Below, in pieces: positions 16,129-24,168 of a stretch of DNA of 64,000 nucleotides (its first letter is position 1; the number at the start of each line of letters is the position of its first letter). Origin of the DNA: Burkholderia sp. Nafp2/4-1b (GTDB lineage Bacteria > Pseudomonadota > Gammaproteobacteria > Burkholderiales > Burkholderiaceae); the NCBI RefSeq assembly GCF_003635165.1, contig NZ_ML058618.1, positions 31,582 to 95,581 on the forward strand. Reading direction: 5' to 3'. The position numbers were made by a program, and so were the translations under genes. The notes under the pieces are model-generated. The model was not told the DNA's origin. It searched no databases and saw only the letters and a list, made by a program, of their open reading frames with translations.

Positions 16129-16480
16129 TTTGACCTTTCGAATTTTCGGCAAAAAATTGATCGGGTGCTCTCTGCCGGGCTTGTGGCTCGGGTTCAAGCG
16201 GCGCGTCCAGTTTGAAGGGCGGGCTTCTTGGGCCAGCCTCAAATGAGACCATCACTTCATGTTGCGAATCGCTGACGATAGCGGGTCGCGATTGGGCCGT
16301 CAAGCAAAATATCCCGCAGCGCATCATCCGCCCCGCCCGGCGGCCCGCGCACGCTGCTGGCACGCAACGTACCGTGCTGCAACCGGTGCCAAGTCGCGCG
16401 AAAATTTGTTAGCATCCGCGGGTTTTACGAAATTTTTCGACCTTTCACACGCCGCAGTCCGCAGCGCATACCTTTACGGA
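16129..16480. other. Divergent intergenic region between ilvI and the ECF sigma factor gene
   Basis: No gene is seen in these 352 bases. They carry the ilvI promoter and its roughly 140-base leader on the minus strand. The leader has no Ile/Val/Leu-rich leader ORF and no convincing attenuator. On the sigma-factor side there is an imperfect inverted repeat (cgaaaattt at 16399-16407, aaatttttcg at 16430-16439). No clear promoter for the sigma gene could be assigned. Confidence 0.6.
16275..16303 (-). promoter_or_regulatory. Predicted sigma70 promoter of ilvI-ilvH-ilvC
   Basis: On the minus strand TTGACG (16303-16298) and TATCGT (16280-16275) are separated by 17 bases. The expected start near 16268 leaves a leader of about 140 bases. 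Confidence 0.65.
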
Positions 16481-17044
16481 ATGGCATCAGACAAGGAACT
16501 CGCCGACTTTCTGGCGGGCGTCGAAAGGCGCGCGTTCAAGCAGGCTGCGTACGCCGTGCGTGACGACGATGCGTCGCTCGACATCGTGCAGGACGCGATG
16601 ATCAAGCTGGCGGAGAAATATGGCGACCGGCCGGCGGCCGAGCTGCCGCTGCTGTTCCAGCGGATCCTGCAGAACGCGATCCACGACTGGTTCCGCCGGC
16701 AGAAGGTCCGCAATACCTGGGTCACGCTGTTCTCGTCGCTCAACAACACGGACGACGACGACTTCGATCCACTGGAAACGCTCGAATCCGCGGACGACAA
16801 TGCGGGTGTCGAGAGCACCGAGCACCGCCTCGAGCGGGAACAGGTTCTGGCCCTGATCGACGAAGAAATCCAGAAACTTCCGACGCGTCAACGGGAAGCG
16901 TTCCTGATGCGTTATTGGGAAGATATGGATGTCGCCGAGACTGCCGCCGCAATGGGGTGCTCCGAAGGCAGCGTCAAGACGCACTGCTCACGAGCCACCC
17001 ACACCCTGGCGCAAGCGCTCAAGGCCAAAGGAATCACGCTATGA
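16481..17044 (+). CDS. RNA polymerase ECF-type sigma factor
   Basis: A 187-residue group IV sigma factor. Region 2 spans about 17-75 (DDDASLDIVQDAMIKLAEKY, then FQRILQNAIHDWFRRQKV for -10 recognition). An acidic linker (DDDDFDPLETLESADDN) follows, and region 4 is at about 125-180 with IQKLPTRQREAFLMRYWED and a helix-turn-helix VAETAAAMGCSEGSVKTHCSRA. The open frame extends upstream but only this start fits the family. Its stop overlaps the next ATG (ATGA). No zinc-binding anti-sigma gene is beside it, so the DUF3619-like neighbour is the natural candidate regulator. Target genes are unknown. Confidence 0.9.
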   Translation: MASDKELADFLAGVERRAFKQAAYAVRDDDASLDIVQDAMIKLAEKYGDRPAAELPLLFQRILQNAIHDWFRRQKVRNTWVTLFSSLNNTDDDDFDPLETLESADDNAGVESTEHRLEREQVLALIDEEIQKLPTRQREAFLMRYWEDMDVAETAAAMGCSEGSVKTHCSRATHTLAQALKAKGITL

Positions 17045-17481
17045 GCTCCGCTCCCGTAAATCGAGAACTCGAATTCGCGCTGAAGGTTCGCCGCGCGCTG
17101 GACGAACGTGCCGCGGCGCTGCCTGACGCGACCACCGACCGTCTGGCCGTCGCGCGCCGGGCCGCGCTCGCGCGCAAGAAGCCGGAACCCGCGACCGCGC
17201 CGGTGTTCGTGCCCGCGTTCGCCGGTGCCGCCGGCGCGTACGGCACGCCGCCCGCGGGTCTCGCGCAGGCCGGCCGCCCGCCCGTGTCGTTCGCGCGCCG
17301 CCTGCTGCGCGCGTGGCCGCTCGCGCTGCTGCTCGCGGGGCTCGTCGGCATCGCGTATTGGGAAGACATGCAGCGCACCGCCGAACTCGCCGACATCGAC
17401 GCGGCGATGCTCAGCGACGACCTGCCGCTCAACGCGTATCTCGATCACGGGTTCAACGCGTATCTTTCGCACGCACGCTAA
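17041..17481 (+). CDS. DUF3619-like single-pass membrane protein, candidate anti-sigma factor
   Basis: A 146-residue protein with a basic, probably cytoplasmic N-terminal part (1-90; NRELEFALKVRRALDERAA, then Ala/Pro-rich linker), one membrane segment at about 92-106 (WPLALLLAGLVGIAYW), and a short acidic C terminus (AELADIDAAMLSDDLPLNAYLDHGF). The family assignment is from memory of betaproteobacterial gene neighbourhoods. Its ATG overlaps the sigma-factor stop by four bases, so translation is coupled. Size and topology resemble membrane anti-sigma factors, but no known anti-sigma domain is visible; the role is inferred. Confidence 0.85.
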   Translation: MSSAPVNRELEFALKVRRALDERAAALPDATTDRLAVARRAALARKKPEPATAPVFVPAFAGAAGAYGTPPAGLAQAGRPPVSFARRLLRAWPLALLLAGLVGIAYWEDMQRTAELADIDAAMLSDDLPLNAYLDHGFNAYLSHAR

Positions 17482-17507
17482 CAGACAATAACGAGGGGAT
17501 CGCACGG

Positions 17508-18266
17508 GTGAGTCAGAAACGCGGCCTGGCCGTATTTTTCGGATGCGTGATCGCGATTGCCGTTTCGTACGTCGCCACCTACTCCCGATTCAACCCGCCC
17601 CCCTCGACGGTCTCCGCCGCGGCCAGCAGCGCACCCGCGCCGACCTCGGCCGCGGCCGGGCTGGCCACCGAGCTCCCGCCGCTGCCTTTGCCGACCGCCA
17701 ACGGCCCGCTGTCGTGGGCGCGCCTGACGCCCGCGCAACGCGAGGCGCTCGCGCCGTTCGCCGATCAATGGGATGGCTTCAGTGATGCGCGCAAGCGCAA
17801 ATGGCTGAAGATCGCGTCGCGTTTCGCGAAGTTGACGCCCGATGCGCAAAAACACCTGCAGGACCGGATGTCCGAGTGGGCGCGGATGACACCCGAGCAG
17901 CGCCGCGTCGCACGCGAGAATTACCAGAGCGCGAAGGAGCTGTCCGCGCAGGCGCGCGAGCGCGCGTGGAGGGCCTACCAGCAACTGCCCGAAGAGCAGA
18001 AGCAGCGCCTCGCCGCGACCGAGCGCCGGCGCAAGCCGAGCGTCGTCAGCGCGCCGCCGACCGTCGCCGACCGCGACGTGCGCCGCCTCGTCAATTCGCA
18101 CGAGCATCCGGCGAGCAACGTCGCCGCGGCACCGGTGCCCGCCTCGCCCGGCGTCGGCACGCCGCCCGCCGCCTCGTCCACGTCGGGCACCGCGCCCGCA
18201 CCCGCGCCGTCCGTCGTCACCCCCGTGTCGCCGGCCGACGCGCCGTCGATGTTCAAGGGCTCCTGA
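17508..18266 (+). CDS. DUF3106-domain envelope protein
   Basis: A 252-residue protein with one N-terminal membrane segment (about 7-24, GLAVFFGCVIAIAVSYVATY) acting as anchor or signal. The central part (about 75-165) carries tandem short repeats of the type WARLTPAQREALAPF and WARMTPEQRRVARENY, the mark of the DUF3106 family. The C-terminal 70 residues are Ala/Pro/Ser-rich and probably disordered. GTG at 17508 is chosen because AGGGG precedes it and upstream codons belong to the previous gene's other frame. Third gene behind the sigma factor. Function unknown; the basic repeats suggest a periplasmic helical protein. Confidence 0.85.
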   Translation: MSQKRGLAVFFGCVIAIAVSYVATYSRFNPPPSTVSAAASSAPAPTSAAAGLATELPPLPLPTANGPLSWARLTPAQREALAPFADQWDGFSDARKRKWLKIASRFAKLTPDAQKHLQDRMSEWARMTPEQRRVARENYQSAKELSAQARERAWRAYQQLPEEQKQRLAATERRRKPSVVSAPPTVADRDVRRLVNSHEHPASNVAAAPVPASPGVGTPPAASSTSGTAPAPAPSVVTPVSPADAPSMFKGS

Positions 18267-18272
18267 GCGACC

Positions 18273-18782
18273 GTGGCAAGCACGCCGGCCTCCGCAGCGC
18301 CAGCCGTCGCCGTGCCGTCCGTGCGACGGCGCCTCGCGGCGATGCTGTACGAAGCCGTGCTGCTGTTCGGCGTCGTGTTCTTCGCGGGCCTCGCGTTCAG
18401 CCTCGCGACGCAGCAGCGCAACGGCCTCGTCCATCACAACCTTCTCGCTGCATGGATCGCGCTCGTCGTCGGCGCGTACTTCGTGTGGTTCTGGACCCAT
18501 GGCGGCCAGACGCTGCCGATGAAGACCTGGCGGCTGCGGCTCGAATCATCGAGCGGCCGGCCGCTGAACGCCGGTCACGCGCTCGTCCGCTATGCGCTCG
18601 GCTGGCTGTGGTTCCTGCCGCCGCTCGCGCTGCATCCGCTGTTCGGCCTGTCGGTACCCGTCACGCTCGCACTCACCGCCGCGTGGATCGCAGCGTGGGC
18701 CGGCGCCGCCCGGCTGCACGCCGATCGCCAGTTCCCGCACGACCGCATCGCGCGCACGCGCATCGTCGCGATTCCCCGCTGA
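18273..18782 (+). CDS. RDD-family membrane protein
   Basis: A 169-residue inner-membrane protein with three to four hydrophobic segments. The family's conserved Arg-Asp-Asp region is seen here as VRRRLAAMLYEAVLLFGVVF, with the first Asp replaced by Glu, and then WTHGGQTLPMKTWRLRLES. RDD proteins have no general assigned role; some relatives act in ion transport. GTG at 18273 follows the DUF3106 stop by six bases, so it belongs to the sigma-factor cluster. The missing Asp is a small oddity. Confidence 0.85.
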   Translation: MASTPASAAPAVAVPSVRRRLAAMLYEAVLLFGVVFFAGLAFSLATQQRNGLVHHNLLAAWIALVVGAYFVWFWTHGGQTLPMKTWRLRLESSSGRPLNAGHALVRYALGWLWFLPPLALHPLFGLSVPVTLALTAAWIAAWAGAARLHADRQFPHDRIARTRIVAIPR

Positions 18783-19074
18783 GCCGCCGCGCGGCCCGCG
18801 CAATGGCAACCGCAGCCGCACCGTCGGCCGGCGCCGCCCCGGCCGCGCGCAGCGGCGCATCCATCTGACGAAATCCGTCGAAACCACCCGCACGACCGCC
18901 CCGCGTGGCTTGCCCGGCAATCGCGCGCCTGTCGGTTCGACAGGTTACGCAACCCCGCCGCATTCACTGCTAAACACGTCGCAGCGACAGTAATAAGAAC
19001 GTCTCGTGACTGTCATGGCATGGTCACGCCCGCATGGCGCAATGCCTGTCATGTCAAATCGGCGCGAGTCATGC

Positions 19075-20010
19075 ATGGGCCAGAAAACGTCCGCGACCTC
19101 CCTGTTTCGTCAACCGCTCGGCGCCCGCGCCGTCACCGCCTTCCTGTCCGACTCGGCCGCGGCCGATGCGCTGTCGTCGCGCGAGCCGACGGCCGCGCAC
19201 GCGATGCATGACGATCCGGAACCGTCCACGCATCGCTACCGCACGATCTGGCTGTCCGACATCCATCTCGGCTCGAGCGGCTGCCAGGCGCCGTACCTGC
19301 TCGACTTCCTGCGCCACAACGATTCGGAGTACCTGTACCTCGTCGGCGACATCATCGACGGCTGGCAGCTGAAAAAGGGCTGGTACTGGCCGCAGGCGCA
19401 CAACGACGTCGTGCAGAAGGTCCTGCGCAAGGCGCGCAAGGGCACCCAGGTGGTCTACATCCCGGGCAACCACGACGAAGGCGCGCGGCAGTTCTGCGAC
19501 CTCGCGTTCGGCGACATCCAGGTGCGCGGCGAGGCGTTTCACACGACGCTCGCGGGCAAACGTTTGTGGATCGTGCACGGCGACCTGTTCGACGGCGTGA
19601 TCCAGCACGCGAAATGGCTCGCGTATCTCGGCGACACGCTCTACACGCTGATCCTCGTGCTGAACCGCTGGTTCAACCGGATCCGCAGCCGGCTCGGCTT
19701 CCAGTACTGGTCGCTGTCGCAGTACCTGAAGCACCAGGTGAAGAACGCGGTGAACTTCATCTCGCAGTTCGAGACCGTGATGACCGACGAGGCGCGCCGC
19801 CGCGGCTGCGACGGCGTCGTGTGCGGACACATCCACAAGGCGGAGATCCGCGACATCGACGGCGTGCTGTACTGCAACGACGGCGACTGGGTCGAGAGCC
19901 TGTCCGCGCTGGTCGAAACGATGGAAGGCGAACTGAAGATCGTCTACTGGACGGCGATGCGCACCGCGCCGTCCGCCGCCCCGTCGCGCAAGGCCAAGGC
20001 CACTGCCTGA
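19075..20010 (+). CDS. LpxH-like metallophosphoesterase
   Basis: Calcineurin-like phosphoesterase related to UDP-2,3-diacylglucosamine hydrolase of lipid A synthesis. The metal-binding motifs are complete: WLSDIHLGS, LVGDIIDGW, PGNHDEGA, and CGHIHKAEI, giving a two-metal centre. The protein is longer than E. coli LpxH and of the subgroup often found next to a GT4 glycosyltransferase, so it may act on another phospholipid or sugar phosphate. The start is uncertain: ATG at 19075 gives 311 residues, while the conserved part begins only after the ATG at 19204. The next gene starts 30 bases downstream. Confidence 0.88.
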   Translation: MGQKTSATSLFRQPLGARAVTAFLSDSAAADALSSREPTAAHAMHDDPEPSTHRYRTIWLSDIHLGSSGCQAPYLLDFLRHNDSEYLYLVGDIIDGWQLKKGWYWPQAHNDVVQKVLRKARKGTQVVYIPGNHDEGARQFCDLAFGDIQVRGEAFHTTLAGKRLWIVHGDLFDGVIQHAKWLAYLGDTLYTLILVLNRWFNRIRSRLGFQYWSLSQYLKHQVKNAVNFISQFETVMTDEARRRGCDGVVCGHIHKAEIRDIDGVLYCNDGDWVESLSALVETMEGELKIVYWTAMRTAPSAAPSRKAKATA

Positions 20011-20040
20011 CACAACCCCACTTACAGGACACATGCCGCG

Positions 20041-21075
20041 ATGAAGATCATGATCGTCACCGACGCGTGGGAACCGCAGGTCAACGGCGTCGTGCGCACG
20101 CTGAAGAGCACCTCCCGCGAACTCACCGCGCTCGGCCACCGCGTCGAAATGCTGACGCCGCTGGAATTCCGCACGGTGCCCTGCCCGACCTACCCCGAGA
20201 TCCGCCTGTCGATCCTGCCGTACCGCAAGCTGCGCGCGCGGATCGATGCGTTCGCACCCGATGCGCTGCACATCGCGACCGAAGGCCCGCTCGGCCTTGC
20301 CGCGCGACGCTATGCGCGCTCGCGCAAGCTGCCGTACACGACCGCGTATCACACACGCTTTCCGGAATACGTGCAGGCGCGCTTCGGGATCCCGCTGTCG
20401 GCGACCTACAAGTTCCTGCACTGGTTCCATGGCCCGTCGCTGGCGGTGATGGCGCCGACCCCGGTCGTGAAGCAGGATCTGGAGAAGTTCGGCTTCACGA
20501 ACGTCGTGCTGTGGACGCGCGGCGTCGATCTCGACATCTTCCGGCCGATGGAGTCGAAGGTCCTCAATACCGCGCGGCCGATCTTCCTGTACGTGGGCCG
20601 CGTCGCGATCGAGAAGAACGTCGAGGCGTTCCTGCGCCTCGACCTGCCCGGCTCGAAATGGGTCGCGGGCGAAGGTCCGGCGCTTGCCGAGCTGAAGTCG
20701 CGCTATCCGGAAGCGAACTATCTCGGCGTGCTGTCCCAAGCCGAGCTCGCCAAGGTGTATGCTGCGGCCGACGTGTTCGTGTTCCCGAGTCGCACCGACA
20801 CGTTCGGCCTCGTGCTGCTGGAGGCGCTCGCGTGCGGCACGCCGGTTGCCGCGTACCCCGTGACGGGTCCGATCGACGTGCTCGCCGGAGGCGACGCCGG
20901 CGCGATGCACGACGACCTGCAGGAGGCCTGCCTCGAGGCGCTGAAGATCGAACGCGAGACGGCCCGCGCGTGGGCCGAACGCTTCTCGTGGCGCGCGGCG
21001 TCCGAGCAGTTCGTGTCGCATCTGAAGCCGCTGCCGAAGACCGCGTACTCGCCCCCCGAAGGTGCCGCCGTTTGA
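20041..21075 (+). CDS. Glycosyltransferase family 4 (GT-B fold)
   Basis: A 344-residue GT-B enzyme similar to lipid glycosyltransferases of the MgtA/SqdX/PimB type. The N-terminal acceptor domain begins MKIMIVTDAWEPQVNGVVRT; the donor domain begins near 180 (ARPIFLYVGRVAIEKNVEAF) and has the EX7E-type motif in PSRTDTFGLVLLEALACGTPVAA. Relatives use nucleotide sugars to glycosylate diacylglycerol or phosphatidylinositol. Its stop overlaps the start of the DgkA gene (TTGA), which fits an acceptor such as diacylglycerol. That substrate is inference from context. Confidence 0.92.
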   Translation: MKIMIVTDAWEPQVNGVVRTLKSTSRELTALGHRVEMLTPLEFRTVPCPTYPEIRLSILPYRKLRARIDAFAPDALHIATEGPLGLAARRYARSRKLPYTTAYHTRFPEYVQARFGIPLSATYKFLHWFHGPSLAVMAPTPVVKQDLEKFGFTNVVLWTRGVDLDIFRPMESKVLNTARPIFLYVGRVAIEKNVEAFLRLDLPGSKWVAGEGPALAELKSRYPEANYLGVLSQAELAKVYAAADVFVFPSRTDTFGLVLLEALACGTPVAAYPVTGPIDVLAGGDAGAMHDDLQEACLEALKIERETARAWAERFSWRAASEQFVSHLKPLPKTAYSPPEGAAV

Positions 21076-21608
21076 AACGAGACCTGAACGACAAGATCCC
21101 GCCCCCTGCCGCCACGGCACAACTGCATCGTCCGTTCGACGAAGACGAGCCGCATGCCGACGCGGACGTGCACCCGCACGAACCGCTCGGCCCCGACGAC
21201 CGCCTGGCGCCGCTGCCGCCGAACCCGTACAAGCGCCACCGCGGCATCACGCGCGCGTGGTACGCGCTCAAGCATTCGCTGAACGGGTTTCGCGTCGCGA
21301 TCCGCGAGGAGAGCGCGTTTCGCCAGGAGCTCACGCTCGCCGCGCTGATGCTGCCGATCGGGGCGTTCTCGCCGGTTCCGGCCGCGTCGCGCGCGCTGCT
21401 GATCGCATCGGTGCTGCTGGTGCTGATCGTCGAGCTGCTGAACTCGAGCGTCGAGGCCGCGATCGACCGCATCTCGCTCGAGCGTCACGAATTGTCGAAG
21501 CGCGCGAAGGACCTCGGCAGCGCGGCGGTCACGGTCGCGCTGTTCGCGTGCGTGACGACGTGGGGCTTCGTGCTCGGGCCGGTCGTTGCGGGCTGGCTCG
21601 GCTTCTAG
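21072..21608 (+). CDS. dgkA: Diacylglycerol kinase (prokaryotic DgkA)
   Basis: Small inner-membrane kinase that phosphorylates diacylglycerol to phosphatidic acid using ATP. Family motifs are clear: FRVAIREESAFRQELTLAA near residue 75 and VELLNSSVEAAIDRIS (catalytic Glu and Asn), with three membrane segments. The N-terminal 55 residues are an additional acidic, Pro/His-rich tail beyond the E. coli protein. No ATG lies upstream of the core; TTG at 21072 overlaps the preceding stop as TTGA, implying coupled translation with the GT4 gene. Total 178 residues. Confidence 0.93.
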   Translation: MKRDLNDKIPPPAATAQLHRPFDEDEPHADADVHPHEPLGPDDRLAPLPPNPYKRHRGITRAWYALKHSLNGFRVAIREESAFRQELTLAALMLPIGAFSPVPAASRALLIASVLLVLIVELLNSSVEAAIDRISLERHELSKRAKDLGSAAVTVALFACVTTWGFVLGPVVAGWLGF

Positions 21609-21713
21609 GGGTTTCCGGCGGCCGCGCCCCGCGGCGCTCGCGTGCGGCGGTGCAGCACGCCGCCGCGTGCATTGCGTACACGAAATGCGCCCGATGCAAG
21701 GAAACAGCGGTTT

Positions 21714-21719
21714 ATAATC
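21714..21719 (+). promoter_or_regulatory. Possible -10 element upstream of the TetR gene
   Basis: A perfect TATAAT about 90 bases before the regulator's ATG. The best -35 candidates are poorly spaced, so only the -10 is offered. Confidence 0.35.
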
Positions 21720-21811
21720 GTCCGCTAGACTCAGAACAGCAACCCGCGCCGGACGAATCTCGCAGCATCGATTGCAGCGCCCGCCGTCCGGCACACACAG
21801 GGCCGGACGAC

Positions 21812-22564
21812 ATGGAAGCGAAACCTCCCCGCCGCACGCGCGAACGGATTCTCGAGTTGTCGTTGAAACTCTTCAACGAGATCGGCGAGCCGAACGTCAC
21901 CACCACGACGATCGCCGAGGAAATGGAAATCAGTCCAGGCAACCTGTACTACCATTTCCGCAACAAGGACGACATCATCAACAGCATCTTCGCGCAGTTC
22001 GAGCAGCAGATCGAACGGCGGCTGCGCTTCCCCGAAGATCACCGTCCGACGATCGACGAAACCTGGTCGTACTTGCAGTACATGGCCGATTTCATGTGGA
22101 CCTACCGGTTCCTGTATCGCGACCTCAACGACCTGCTCGCACGCAACCGCACGCTCGAGACGCACTTCAAGCAGATCATCAGCCACAAGGTGCGCTTCGC
22201 GCACGACATGTGCGAACTGCTCGTGTCCGACGCGGAAATGGTCGCGACGCCCGCCGAGATCGAAGTGATCGCCACCAACATGGCCGTGATCTCGACGTAC
22301 TGGCTGTCGTATCAATACGTGATGCACCCACGCAAGTACAACGACCAGGACGCGATTCGCGAAGAACTGCACCAGGTGAGCATGCACGTGATCTCGGTCA
22401 TGGCTCCGTACCTGCGCGGCCGGTCGCGCCAGCTGTTCGACGATCTCGTGTCCGGCAAGCTGCCCAAGCGCCAGTTCACCGACTACCTGCCGCCGCGCGA
22501 CGGTTCGCCCCGCCCCGCGGGCAGCCCGGTCGCGGTCAGGGCCGCCGCGAAGGATCCGAAATAA
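21812..22564 (+). CDS. TetR-family transcriptional regulator
   Basis: A 250-residue one-component regulator. The N-terminal helix-turn-helix is typical: RRTRERILELSLKLFNEIGE, then TTTTIAEEMEISPGNLYYHF and RNKDDIINSIFAQF. The rest is an all-helical ligand or dimerisation domain of unusual length, with WTYRFLYRDLNDLLARN, of the type in which no ligand has been established. The basic C-terminal tail is probably disordered. Its stop overlaps the next ATG (TAATG), so it is co-translated with the LOG-family gene. Targets unknown; the neighbouring lipid genes are possible. Confidence 0.92.
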   Translation: MEAKPPRRTRERILELSLKLFNEIGEPNVTTTTIAEEMEISPGNLYYHFRNKDDIINSIFAQFEQQIERRLRFPEDHRPTIDETWSYLQYMADFMWTYRFLYRDLNDLLARNRTLETHFKQIISHKVRFAHDMCELLVSDAEMVATPAEIEVIATNMAVISTYWLSYQYVMHPRKYNDQDAIREELHQVSMHVISVMAPYLRGRSRQLFDDLVSGKLPKRQFTDYLPPRDGSPRPAGSPVAVRAAAKDPK

Positions 22565-23145
22565 TGAAGGCAGTCTGTGTTTATTGCGGGTCGTCGTCGG
22601 GCGTGCGCCCCGTCTATGCGGACGCCGCGCGCGCGTTCGGCCGTGCCCTCGTCGATGCGGACCTGACGCTCGTCTACGGCGGCGGCCGCGTCGGCCTGAT
22701 GGGCACGATCGCCGATGAAGTGATGGCGGCCGGCGGCCGTGCGGTCGGCGTGATCCCCGAATTGCTGCTCGACAAGGAAGTCGGCCATACCGGGCTGTCC
22801 GAACTGCACGTCGTGCCCGACATGCATCACCGCAAGAAGATGATGGCCGACCTCGCCGACGCATTCGTCGCGATGCCCGGCGGCGCCGGCACGCTCGAGG
22901 AACTGTTCGAGGTCTATACGTGGGCGCAGCTCGGCTATCACCGCAAGCCGGTCGCGCTGTACAACATCGATTCGTTCTACGATCCGCTGATCGCGCTGCT
23001 GCGCCACACGGTCGACGAAGGTTTCATGCGTCCGGCCTACTTCGACGCGCTGTGCGTCGACGCCGAACCGGTCGCGCTGATCGAACAGCTGCGCCGCTAC
23101 CAGCCGCCGGCCCGCGACAAGTGGGCGCCGGACGCGGCCAAGTAA
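22564..23145 (+). CDS. LOG-family nucleoside 5'-monophosphate phosphoribohydrolase
   Basis: A 193-residue lysine-decarboxylase-like Rossmann enzyme. The LOG signatures are present: VYCGSSSGVRPVY at the N terminus, YGGGRVGLMG near 40, and the catalytic MPGGAGTLEELFEVYTW near 100. The family cleaves nucleoside 5'-monophosphates to base and ribose 5-phosphate; plant and actinobacterial members make free cytokinins. In this organism a purine salvage or housekeeping role is likelier but not shown. Often mis-annotated as a lysine decarboxylase. The ATG overlaps the TetR stop. Confidence 0.92.
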   Translation: MKAVCVYCGSSSGVRPVYADAARAFGRALVDADLTLVYGGGRVGLMGTIADEVMAAGGRAVGVIPELLLDKEVGHTGLSELHVVPDMHHRKKMMADLADAFVAMPGGAGTLEELFEVYTWAQLGYHRKPVALYNIDSFYDPLIALLRHTVDEGFMRPAYFDALCVDAEPVALIEQLRRYQPPARDKWAPDAAK

Positions 23146-23171
23146 CGACCGCTCACCGGGAGCCGCACGCG

Positions 23172-23933
23172 ATGCCCGCACCGTCCGATCGCAAGGCCGT
23201 CCTCATCACCGGCGCGAGCCGCGGCATCGGCCGCGCGACCGCCGTGCTCGCGGCCCGGCGCGGCTGGGACGTCGGCATCAACTACGCGCACGACGCGGCG
23301 GCAGCCGAGCTGACCGCCCGGGCCGTGCGCGACGCCGGCGGGCAGGCGTGCATCGTCGCCGGCGACGTCGCAAGCGAAGCGGACGTCATCGCGATGTTCG
23401 ACACCGTCACCGCTGCGTTCGGGCGCCTCGACGCGCTCGTCAACAATGCGGGGATCGTCGCGCCGTCGCTGCCGCTCGCCGACATGCCGGTCGACCGGCT
23501 GCGGCGGATGTTCGACACCAACGTGCTCGGCGCTTATCTGTGCGCACGCGAAGCCGCGCGCCGGCTGTCCACCGACCGCGGCGGGCGCGGCGGCGCGATC
23601 GTCAACGTGTCGTCGATCGCGTCCCGGCTCGGTTCGCCGAACGAATACGTCGATTACGCGGGCTCGAAGGGCGCGGTCGATTCGCTGACGATCGGCCTGG
23701 CGAAGGAACTCGGCCCGCACGGCGTGCGCGTCAACGCAGTACGCCCGGGGCTGATCGAGACCGAAATCCATGCGAGCGGCGGACAGCCGGGCCGCGCCGC
23801 GCGCCTCGGCGCACAGACACCGCTCGGCCGCGCGGGCGAAGCGCAGGAGATCGCCGAAGCGATCGTCTGGCTGCTTGGCGACGCGGCGTCATACACGACG
23901 GGCGCCCTGCTCGACGTCGGCGGCGGCCGATAG
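23172..23933 (+). CDS. Short-chain dehydrogenase/reductase
   Basis: A 253-residue classical SDR. Cofactor loop GASRGIGRATAV at residues 14-25, NNAGIVAPSLPLADM, the catalytic Ser in IVNVSSIASRLG, Tyr-x3-Lys in YVDYAGSKGAVDSL (Tyr within DYAGSK), and the C-terminal TTGALLDVGGGR. The residue after the first beta strand favours NADP(H). It lies 26 bases after the LOG gene with a GGGAG site. Substrate cannot be read; relatives annotated as glucose 1-dehydrogenase or FabG-like are equally possible. Confidence 0.9.
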   Translation: MPAPSDRKAVLITGASRGIGRATAVLAARRGWDVGINYAHDAAAAELTARAVRDAGGQACIVAGDVASEADVIAMFDTVTAAFGRLDALVNNAGIVAPSLPLADMPVDRLRRMFDTNVLGAYLCAREAARRLSTDRGGRGGAIVNVSSIASRLGSPNEYVDYAGSKGAVDSLTIGLAKELGPHGVRVNAVRPGLIETEIHASGGQPGRAARLGAQTPLGRAGEAQEIAEAIVWLLGDAASYTTGALLDVGGGR

Positions 23934-24168
23934 GCCGGCAAGTGCACGCAGAAACGCACCAAAACGGGGCGAACGAGCGCTCCGTAGTCAGGACGCCACA
24001 AATCTCTACAATCTCGTGACGGTTTCAGTAAACATTCGTAATCGATCCGTGCTCTACTAGCGCCGAGTCAAACAGTCGGTCATCCGGCTGTCATTTCGCC
24101 TTGATGCGACCCTTATTGGTCCCGGCCCATGCCGCCGGACCGGCTCGCCCCGACCCGAGATCTTTTCC

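Noticed and set aside
12583..16215. A 1210-codon open frame on the plus strand across the ilv genes, and many similar long antisense frames
   Set aside because: They mirror real genes with GC-rich codons. The translations are Arg/His/Asp/Leu-rich without domains, and the opposite strand encodes well-known enzymes.
16129..16268. Attenuator and leader peptide for ilvIHC
   Set aside because: The leader has no ORF enriched in Ile, Val or Leu codons. The CCGAGC/GCCCGG pairing near its T6 run has a mismatch and is about 17 bases away.
16073..16363. A 96-codon minus-strand ORF upstream of and overlapping ilvI
   Set aside because: It spans the ilvI promoter and overlaps the ilvI start in another frame, with no ribosome binding site and no recognisable domain.
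16359..16375. Sigma54-like site (TGGCACG) in front of the sigma factor gene
   Set aside because: The -12 half reads GTACC, not TTGC, so the essential GC is absent at the right spacing.
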